Source: Lutibacter sp. (GTDB lineage: Bacteria; Bacteroidota; Bacteroidia; Flavobacteriales; Flavobacteriaceae). From it: a stretch of DNA of 51,845 nucleotides. Made by a program: the position numbers and the translations under genes. The notes under the pieces were generated by a model, which was not told the DNA's origin, searched no databases, and worked only from the letters and a program-made list of their open reading frames with translations. The stretch spans positions 1-51,845 of the forward strand of contig JAKIVA010000016.1 in NCBI GenBank assembly GCA_021647265.1, given 5' to 3'. Of this stretch, positions 33,408 to 39,857 are shown piece by piece; the stretch's first letter is position 1, and the number at the start of each line of letters is the position of its first letter.

Positions 33408-34307
33408 CTACTTGTTTAGGGAAAGTAAAGCAGACTTTAAGTCTGGAAACCTAAATTTAAATCCTGTTTTTGATATCTTATCAGAGGAAACACGGCTTCC
33501 TTTTAATAAAATTATAGCCATTTCACCAAATAATATTTTCAATACAAATCTTGGTATATTTGGTAACCAAATTTTCTTCTTAAGTGTTTTAGCAACTTCA
33601 TATGTTAAAAATTTATTTGTGATATGTTCAGGAGCTACAGCATTATATATACCTTTTAAATTGGGGTTTTCAATAGCTTTAATGTACATATTACATAAAT
33701 CTTCAATATGTATCCAAGGCATAAATTGATTTCCACTTCCAATTGGAGAGCCAAACCCTAACTTTATAGGTTTTTTAATTTTTTGAAGAGCGCCACCTTT
33801 TTTTGAAAATACAATTCCAGTTCTAAAAATAACAGTTCTGATAGAAAGTGTATTGAATTGACTTGAAGCTTTTTCCCAAAGCCTACAAACTAAACTTAAA
33901 AAATCACTTCCGTTTTTATCTTTTTCAGTGAAAATTTTAGAAGAAGTAATAGCTCCGTAATAACCGATGCCTGATGCAGCAATAAAACCTTTGAGACTAG
34001 GGTTTAATTCTTTTACTTTTCTAAGTAAAAGGTTTGTAGTCTGAATTCTACTATCAATTAATTCTTTTTTTCTTGATTTATTCCAGTGTTTGTTCGCAAT
34101 TCCAGCACCTGCTAAATGAATAATATAATCTGAGTTTATAATTGCTTCTGAATCAATGTAATTTTTATTTACGTTCCAATAAAACACATTGGTTTTTTTA
34201 CTGTGTTTTCTGCTTAAAACAGTGATATGATGACCTTTAGATTGTAGTAAAAGGCTGAGGTGTTTACCAATCAATCCTGTACCGCCAGTTATTAAAATTG
34301 AATACAT
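33408..34307 (-). CDS. TIGR01777-family SDR epimerase-like protein
   Basis: The 299-residue product has an N-terminal Rossmann motif (ILITGGTGLIGKHL) and the TIGR01777 features SGIGYYG, W-rich strands and the C-terminal DUF1731-like PRFVLKILFGEMAIILLKGSRVSSDKISKTGF segment. It is related to SulA/YfcH-like nucleotide-sugar epimerase homologues, and the substrate is unknown. The start codon at 34305-34307 follows directly on the T-tract of the terminator at 34311-34356. An ordinary leader with a ribosome site is therefore absent, and expression would depend on read-through or on an internal start. Confidence 0.9.
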   Translation of the reverse strand: MYSILITGGTGLIGKHLSLLLQSKGHHITVLSRKHSKKTNVFYWNVNKNYIDSEAIINSDYIIHLAGAGIANKHWNKSRKKELIDSRIQTTNLLLRKVKELNPSLKGFIAASGIGYYGAITSSKIFTEKDKNGSDFLSLVCRLWEKASSQFNTLSIRTVIFRTGIVFSKKGGALQKIKKPIKLGFGSPIGSGNQFMPWIHIEDLCNMYIKAIENPNLKGIYNAVAPEHITNKFLTYEVAKTLKKKIWLPNIPRFVLKILFGEMAIILLKGSRVSSDKISKTGFKFRFPDLKSALLSLNK

Positions 34308-34356
34308 AAAAAACTCGATTATTTTGTTTTAGAATATAGACAAAATAATCGAGTTT
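34308..34356 (-). terminator. Intrinsic terminator of the ferredoxin-dependent oxidoreductase operon
   Basis: A perfect 17-bp stem (AAACTCGATTATTTTGT with its complement) encloses a 12-base loop. On the minus strand the sequence continues with T6, and the ATG of the next gene comes immediately afterwards. The position is 20 bases after the stop of the gamma-subunit gene. Confidence 0.9.
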
Positions 34357-34375
34357 AAAAATGTTGAATAGCAAA

Positions 34376-34945
34376 CTAAGTATTCTGTAGCTGCTCTTCA
34401 ACTTTATAAGGGTTGATACTATTCATTCCTTTTCTAATAGCTTCTTTATTTAAAGGGATTAAATGATGATAACGTTCTGGTAACGATTTTTTAATACCTT
34501 CAATAACGTTCTCTAGTTTAACGATAGGTTTAATTTTTAAAAAACCTCCCAATACAATCATATTGAATATTTTTTTATTTCCCATTTCAGAGGCTAATTT
34601 ATTTCCTTCGATTTGAAAAATTTGAATATCAGTTCGTGTAGGGTGATGTGTAATTCCATTTGGATCATAAATTAAGAAACCTCCAGGTTTAACGGTTTCT
34701 TCAAATTTATCCATAGACTGCTGATTTAAAATAATTGCAGTATCAAATATTTTTAAATAAGGAGAACTTATTCTCTCATCACTTAAAATAACGGTAACAT
34801 TTGCTGTTCCACCACGCATTTCAGGTCCGTAAGAAGGCATCCAACTTACTTCCTCATCTTGCATTATGCCAGAATAGGCTAATATTTTCCCCATTGATAA
34901 TACGCCTTGACCACCAAAACCTGCTATAATAATTTCTTCTGTCAT
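34376..34945 (-). CDS. 2-oxoacid:ferredoxin oxidoreductase, gamma subunit
   Basis: The 189-residue product has the gamma-domain signature: IIIAGFGGQGVLSMGKILA at 5-23 and SYGPEMRGGTANVTV at 39-53, which joins the CoA-binding region. It is one of four separate subunits here. Together they oxidise a 2-oxoacid to acyl-CoA and CO2 and reduce ferredoxin. It is last in the operon, 6 bases after the beta subunit. Subunit architecture is like VorC or KorC. Confidence 0.93.
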   Translation of the reverse strand: MTEEIIIAGFGGQGVLSMGKILAYSGIMQDEEVSWMPSYGPEMRGGTANVTVILSDERISSPYLKIFDTAIILNQQSMDKFEETVKPGGFLIYDPNGITHHPTRTDIQIFQIEGNKLASEMGNKKIFNMIVLGGFLKIKPIVKLENVIEGIKKSLPERYHHLIPLNKEAIRKGMNSINPYKVEEQLQNT

Positions 34946-34951
34946 AATATA

Positions 34952-35725
34952 TTATTTTAATTTACCATCTACTTTTATATCTCCAAGCTGAAAATAAGGA
35001 AACATGTTTTCTTCCATCCAAACATTAGCATCATTAGGAGTCATTTTCCAACCGGAATTACAGTTCGAAACTATTTCAACAAAAGAAATTCCTTTTTTCA
35101 ATTTAATATTTTCAAAAGCTTTTCTAATTGCTTTCTTGGCTTTACGTGCATGTTTGTGTGTATGTACAGCTTGTCGAGTAACATAATAAACACCGGGAAG
35201 GTTTGCAATTAATTCAGTAATTTTTAAGGGAGATCCCATTGTTGCAATTTCACGACCGTAAGGAGAGGTTGAAGATTTCATCCCTTCTAAAGTTGTAGGG
35301 GCCATTTGTCCACCAGTCATACCATAAATACCATTATTAACAAAAATAATTACAATATTTTCACCCCTATTGCAGGCATGTATGGTTTCGGCGGTACCTA
35401 TGGCGGCTAAATCACCATCACCTTGATAGGTAAATACGTATTTTTCGGGCCAGCATCTTGAAATTGCAGTTGCTACCGCAGGAGCTCTACCATGGGCAGC
35501 CTGTGTCATGTCTATATTCATAAAATCGTATGCTAGTACTGAACATCCAACAGGTGCAACACCAATTGTGTCTTCTGCAATTCCCATTTCGTCAATTACT
35601 TCCATTGTTAAGTTGTGTGCAGTACCATGTCCGCAACCTGGACAGTATGACAGAGGGGTGTCTGTCATTAATTTTGTTTTACAAAATACTTGGTTTTCAG
35701 GTTTTATAATGTCTAATACATCCAT
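34952..35725 (-). CDS. 2-oxoacid:ferredoxin oxidoreductase, beta (ThDP) subunit
   Basis: The 257-residue product binds thiamine diphosphate and, in this family, a proximal 4Fe-4S cluster. YCPGCGHGTAHNL supplies two of the Cys; a further Cys is in VGCSVLAYD and another near the C-terminus (SNCNSGW). The ThDP motif is GDGDLAAIGTAE...NNGIYGMTGGQ. It touches the alpha gene (its start overlaps the alpha stop by one base), so it is translationally coupled to it. Confidence 0.94.
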   Translation of the reverse strand: MDVLDIIKPENQVFCKTKLMTDTPLSYCPGCGHGTAHNLTMEVIDEMGIAEDTIGVAPVGCSVLAYDFMNIDMTQAAHGRAPAVATAISRCWPEKYVFTYQGDGDLAAIGTAETIHACNRGENIVIIFVNNGIYGMTGGQMAPTTLEGMKSSTSPYGREIATMGSPLKITELIANLPGVYYVTRQAVHTHKHARKAKKAIRKAFENIKLKKGISFVEIVSNCNSGWKMTPNDANVWMEENMFPYFQLGDIKVDGKLK

Positions 35726-36804
35726 TATTTTATAATTTTTTGTTCTAAAGCTTCTAAAATTTCTTCAGGAGTATGGATAATTCCTCCAGTTCTTCCAAAA
35801 TGTTCTACGGGTACTTTAAATTCAACAGAAAGCCTAACATCTTCTACCATTTGACCCATATTTAATTCAACACTTAAAATTCCTTTTACTTGATTAGCTA
35901 GTTCAAATAGTTGCTTTTTTGGAAATGGAAATAATGTAATTGGACGTAATAAACCAACTTTTATTCCTTTTTCACGAGCTAGTTCAACTGCTTTTTGTGA
36001 AATACGAGCACTTGATCCGTAAGCAACAATTAAATATTCAGCATCATCACATAGTATTTTTTCATACCGAAGATCCTCTTTTTCCATTTGCTCATATTTT
36101 TTCATCAATCTATGAACTCTAGCTTCCATTTTCTCAGATTGTAAATCAAGTGATGTGATTATATTTCGCTCTCTTCCTTTTTTACCTGTTGTTGCCCAAC
36201 TTCCATATTTTTCAATAAGCTCTTCATTAGACATTCTTTCTTTTTGCTCTTTCAAATAAACTTTCTCCATCATTTGACCAATTAACCCATCAGAAAGAAT
36301 TAAAACAGGAGCTCTATATTTAAATGCAATATCAAAAGCATCTTCAACAAAGTCTGACATTTCTTGTACAGATGAAGGTGCTAATACATATAATTTATAA
36401 TCACCGTGTCCACCTCCTTTTACAGACTGAAAATAATCAGCTTGAGAAGGTTGAATTGTTCCCAATCCAGGTCCGCCACGTACAACGTTTACTATTACGG
36501 CAGGTAGTTCTGCACCTGCTAAATATGAAATACCTTCTAATTTTAGCGAAATTCCAGGGCTTGAAGATGAAGTCATTACTCTTTTCCCCGTACTAGCAGC
36601 TCCATAAACCATGTTAATGGCTGCTAATTCACTTTCAGCTTGCAAAACAACCATTCCTGTTCTTTTTTCAGGTTGTTCAGTCATTAAATATTCAATTACC
36701 TCAGTTTGAGGTGTAATAGGATAACCAAAATAAGCATCTGCTCCGCATCTAATTGCAGCTTCGGCTAATGCTTCATTTCCTTTCATTAATTTTAACTCCG
36801 ACAT
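35725..36804 (-). CDS. vorB: 2-oxoacid:ferredoxin oxidoreductase, alpha subunit (VorB-like)
   Basis: The 359-residue product starts MSELKLMKGNEALAEAAIRCG, with FGYPITPQTEVIEYL as the family motif, SSSPGISLKLEGISYL and VRGGPGLGTIQPSQADY further on. The separate alpha without a fused gamma domain resembles the 2-oxoisovalerate enzyme VorB, but 2-oxoglutarate enzymes of this layout also exist. The frame is open 26 codons further upstream to 36882, yet that extension would overlap the ferredoxin gene and has no family match. The start at 36804 is preferred. Confidence 0.9.
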   Translation of the reverse strand: MSELKLMKGNEALAEAAIRCGADAYFGYPITPQTEVIEYLMTEQPEKRTGMVVLQAESELAAINMVYGAASTGKRVMTSSSSPGISLKLEGISYLAGAELPAVIVNVVRGGPGLGTIQPSQADYFQSVKGGGHGDYKLYVLAPSSVQEMSDFVEDAFDIAFKYRAPVLILSDGLIGQMMEKVYLKEQKERMSNEELIEKYGSWATTGKKGRERNIITSLDLQSEKMEARVHRLMKKYEQMEKEDLRYEKILCDDAEYLIVAYGSSARISQKAVELAREKGIKVGLLRPITLFPFPKKQLFELANQVKGILSVELNMGQMVEDVRLSVEFKVPVEHFGRTGGIIHTPEEILEALEQKIIK

Positions 36805-36823
36805 TGTAAATAATTTAATTAGA

Positions 36824-37054
36824 TTATGCAGATACTTTAACTCTGTATACTGATATTGCTCTATCAGGACAAACAATACCACAATTTGTACACCCGGTAC
36901 AAACTTCGGGGTTGCTCATATAGGCATAGTGATAACCTTTTCTGTTAACTTCTGTAGACATACTTATCACGTTTTCAGGACAAACAGGTATACAAACTTC
37001 ACAACCTTTACAAGTTTCAGTATCAACTACAATTGCACCTTTAACTTTTGCCAT
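36824..37054 (-). CDS. Ferredoxin-like delta subunit (two 4Fe-4S clusters)
   Basis: The 76-residue product has two CxxCxxCxxxCP motifs: CKGCEVCIPVCP at about 14-25 and CTGCTNCGIVCP at about 52-63. It is the delta subunit that takes electrons from the beta-subunit cluster to free ferredoxin. It is the first gene of the operon delta-alpha-beta-gamma. A TAACTTTG box is at 37101-37108 and a striking dyad is at 37131-37161 upstream. Confidence 0.93.
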   Translation of the reverse strand: MAKVKGAIVVDTETCKGCEVCIPVCPENVISMSTEVNRKGYHYAYMSNPEVCTGCTNCGIVCPDRAISVYRVKVSA

Positions 37055-37100
37055 TTCAATAATTTTATATGTGAATATAACCTTGTTATTTTATTATCCT

Positions 37101-37108
37101 CAAAGTTA
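37101..37108 (-). promoter_or_regulatory. -7 box for the ferredoxin-dependent oxidoreductase operon
   Basis: The minus strand reads TAACTTTG, 47 bases before the ferredoxin start codon. No -33 TTTG is seen at the usual distance; instead the dyad at 37131-37161 reaches into that region, as expected for an activated or regulated promoter. Confidence 0.5.
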
Positions 37109-37130
37109 TAGCTTATTTATTGTAATAACT

Positions 37131-37161
37131 ATGATAATTATCAATCTGTGATAATTATCAT
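37131..37161. promoter_or_regulatory. Nested dyad, candidate operator of the oxidoreductase operon
   Basis: Two copies of the palindrome TGATAATTATCA are arranged as ATGATAATTATCA, ATCTG, TGATAATTATCAT. The outer 13-base arms are also perfect complements of each other. Their centre is about 50 bases upstream of the likely transcription start. The words resemble Fur-box hexamers (GATAAT) and, less well, FNR-type TTGAT...ATCAA sites. Confidence 0.5.
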
Positions 37162-37207
37162 AAAATTTAACTAATATTTTTTAGGAAGGAAACAATTGTT
37201 GCGTAAG

Positions 37208-37229
37208 AAAATACCCATTTGGGTGTTTT
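37208..37229. terminator. Weak terminator after the E1 gene
   Basis: AAAATACCCATTTGGGTGTTTT holds a 5-bp ACCCA/TGGGT stem with A and T flanks. It is 33 bases beyond the stop of the fused E1 gene on the minus strand. The stem is short, so efficiency is uncertain. Confidence 0.45.
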
Positions 37230-37261
37230 AAAGTTTACTTTTTTGTATTATATAAGTAGTA

Positions 37262-39712
37262 TTAATATAAGTTTTTGTATTTGGAAGGGTTTACTTCGTT
37301 CATAATGTTGTAAATAGCCTCAAAAATATCTTCTGCATTTGGTTTAGAAAAGTAGTCACCATCAGTTCCATAAGCTGCTCTATGATTGTTAGCGGTTAAA
37401 GTAATAGGTTTACTATCTAAATATTGATAGGCATTTTGTTTTTCTAAAATTTCTTGTAATAAATAAGCGGAGGCTCCACCAGGTACATCTTCATCAATAA
37501 CAATTAATCTATTTGTTTTTTTAACACTTTTTACAACTTCATGCTTTTTATCAAAGGGAAGTAAACTTTGTACATCAATAATTTCAATATCAATATCAAC
37601 TTGAGCTAAATCTTGTACCACATCTTGTACAATTTTTAACGTAGATCCATATGATACAACTGTAATGTCAGTTCCCTCTTTTACTGTTTCAACAACACCA
37701 ATGGGAGTTCTAAATTCTCCTAAATTATTAGGTAATTTTTCTTTTAGTCTGTAGCCATTTAAATTTTCAACAATTAACGCAGGTTCATCACATTCTAATA
37801 AAGTATTATAGAATCCAGCGGCTTTGGTCATATTTCTAGGAACCAATATATTCATTCCTCTTAAAAGATGTACTATCGCACCCATTGGAGAACCGGAATG
37901 CCAAATACCTTCTAACCTGTGTCCACGTGTTCTAACTATTAATGGAACTTTTTGTTTACCTACAGTTCTGTAATGTAGTGTTGATACATCATCGCTCAAA
38001 ATTTGTAACCCATACAGTAAGTAATCTAAATATTGAATCTCAGCTATTGGTCGTAACCCCCTTAAAGCCATGCCAATACCTTGGCCAATAATTGTAGCTT
38101 CTCTTATTCCTGTATCAGAGATTCGAAGTTTACCATATTTTTCTTGAAGACCAACTAAACCTTGATTAACATCTCCAATACTTCCAGCGTCTTCACCAAA
38201 AATAAATAGGTTGTTGAATTTAGAAAACAGGATGTCAAAATTATCTTTGATAATAATTCTACCATCTACTAATGCGGCATTATCATCATAAGTAGGTAAA
38301 ATTTCATTAATAGAACTTGTATTATGATCTGTTTGACTGTATAGGTGTGAGCTAAATTTGAGTTGTTGTTGGCTGATGTAATTAGCAATCCAATTTTGCA
38401 ACTGCGTTTTTTCACTAAAAACTTCATTTCTAACATAAATAATAGCTTTTTTGGCAGTAGATACAATGTCTTTTCTTGTGGGGTCAATAATTGTTGTTAA
38501 ATCATTTTTTAATTTCAAAATAAAGACCTTATAATTACTTTTTTCTGAAAGGTTTTGAAGTAATTTGATAAGTGTATTTTTTTCTTCTTTTATTGGATTT
38601 AGAAAATTGCTCCAGGCTTCTCTTTTTGCTTTGCTAACTTCTCTTTTAGCTTCTTTTTCAATTGTTATTAATTCTTCTTCAGAATTTACAAATCGAAGTT
38701 TATTATCATTTTCATCAGATAATTCAAATTCAATAATCCAATCACGCATTTTAACAATACAATCATTTTGTTTTTCCCAAATTAAACGTTCTTTAGATTT
38801 ATAGCGTTCATGAGATCCTGAAGTTGAATGCCCTTGAGGTTGTGTTAAATCTTTTACATGTATTAATACAGGAACGTGCTCTTCACGTGCTATTTTTGAG
38901 GCTTTGTTGTAAACTTCAATTAAATTTGGATAATCCCAACCTTCAACTACAAAAATTTCGTATCCTTCTGCATTTTTATCTCTTTGAAATCCTTTTAAAA
39001 TTTCAGAAATACTCTCTTTAGTTGTTTGGTATTTAGCAGGTACTGAAATGCCGTAAGCATCATCCCAAACACTTATGACCATAGGAACTTGTAAAACACC
39101 TGCAGCATTAATGGTTTCAAAAAAAACACCTTCTGAAGTGCTTGCATTTCCTATAGTTCCCCAAGAGACTTCATTTCCATTATTAGAAAATTTGGAATTT
39201 TTTAATTCAGAAAGATTTCTAAAAAGTTTTGAAGCATAAGCAATACCTAACATACGTGGCATTTGACCAGCTGTTGGAGAGATATCTCCACTTGAGTTGT
39301 ATTGTTCTGTTAAATTTTTAAAATGTCCATCTTCATTTAAACTATGTGTTGCAAAATGTCCACCCATTTGTCGACCACCTGACATAGGGTCATCTTTTAT
39401 ATTAGGGTTGGCGTATAAACCTGCAAAAAATTGTTGAGGAGTTAATTCTCCAATAGCCATCATAAAGGTTTGATCTCTGTAGTATCCAGATCTGAAATCA
39501 CCTTTTTTAAAGGCTTTTGCCATAGCTAGTTGGGGTACTTCTTTTCCATCGCCAAAAATACCAAATTTTGCTTTACCTGTTAAAACTTCTCTACGACCTA
39601 AAAGACTACATTCTCTACTTAAAACGGCCATTTTATAATCGCGTAATACTTCATCCTTAAATTGTTTAAATGATAGTGGTTCTAAGTTTGTAGATGAAGG
39701 TTTTACAGTCAT
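37262..39712 (-). CDS. 2-oxoacid dehydrogenase E1, fused alpha and beta
   Basis: The 816-residue product joins an E1-alpha domain (about 1-330, ThDP region with GTIGNASTSEG and SVWDDAYGIS) to an E1-beta domain (about 480-816, VFGED-like FGEDAGSIGDVNQG and DTGIREATIIGQGIGMALRG). The linker of about 150 residues is charged. Such fusions are typical of Bacteroidota and probably act on branched-chain 2-oxoacids with an E2 encoded elsewhere. It lies directly upstream of the ferredoxin-linked oxidoreductase operon, on the same strand, with a 207-base gap. A TAACTTTG box lies 24 bases before the start. Confidence 0.92.
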   Translation of the reverse strand: MTVKPSSTNLEPLSFKQFKDEVLRDYKMAVLSRECSLLGRREVLTGKAKFGIFGDGKEVPQLAMAKAFKKGDFRSGYYRDQTFMMAIGELTPQQFFAGLYANPNIKDDPMSGGRQMGGHFATHSLNEDGHFKNLTEQYNSSGDISPTAGQMPRMLGIAYASKLFRNLSELKNSKFSNNGNEVSWGTIGNASTSEGVFFETINAAGVLQVPMVISVWDDAYGISVPAKYQTTKESISEILKGFQRDKNAEGYEIFVVEGWDYPNLIEVYNKASKIAREEHVPVLIHVKDLTQPQGHSTSGSHERYKSKERLIWEKQNDCIVKMRDWIIEFELSDENDNKLRFVNSEEELITIEKEAKREVSKAKREAWSNFLNPIKEEKNTLIKLLQNLSEKSNYKVFILKLKNDLTTIIDPTRKDIVSTAKKAIIYVRNEVFSEKTQLQNWIANYISQQQLKFSSHLYSQTDHNTSSINEILPTYDDNAALVDGRIIIKDNFDILFSKFNNLFIFGEDAGSIGDVNQGLVGLQEKYGKLRISDTGIREATIIGQGIGMALRGLRPIAEIQYLDYLLYGLQILSDDVSTLHYRTVGKQKVPLIVRTRGHRLEGIWHSGSPMGAIVHLLRGMNILVPRNMTKAAGFYNTLLECDEPALIVENLNGYRLKEKLPNNLGEFRTPIGVVETVKEGTDITVVSYGSTLKIVQDVVQDLAQVDIDIEIIDVQSLLPFDKKHEVVKSVKKTNRLIVIDEDVPGGASAYLLQEILEKQNAYQYLDSKPITLTANNHRAAYGTDGDYFSKPNAEDIFEAIYNIMNEVNPSKYKNLY

Positions 39713-39735
39713 ATTTTTGATATTTTTTAGTTTTG

Positions 39736-39743
39736 CAAAGTTA
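39736..39743 (-). promoter_or_regulatory. -7 box for the fused E1 gene
   Basis: The minus strand reads TAACTTTG, 23 bases before the start codon at 39712. No convincing -33 box is seen. Confidence 0.5.
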
Positions 39744-39857
39744 CTATTTTTAAATGATATTTAAAAATGGAGTGTATAAATGAAATATAGTAAATATTTA
39801 ATACAAAAAACTTAATAAAAATAAGAATAATTCAAAATAAAAAATTGGATTTATAAA

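Noticed and set aside
33364..33729. Plus-strand open frame antisense to the TIGR01777 gene
   Set aside because: It begins in the dnaK terminator and has no recognisable product; the opposite strand carries a clear epimerase-like protein.
36805..36882. 26-residue upstream extension of the VorB-like alpha subunit
   Set aside because: It would overlap the ferredoxin gene by 59 bases, and MSELKLMKG is the family N-terminus.
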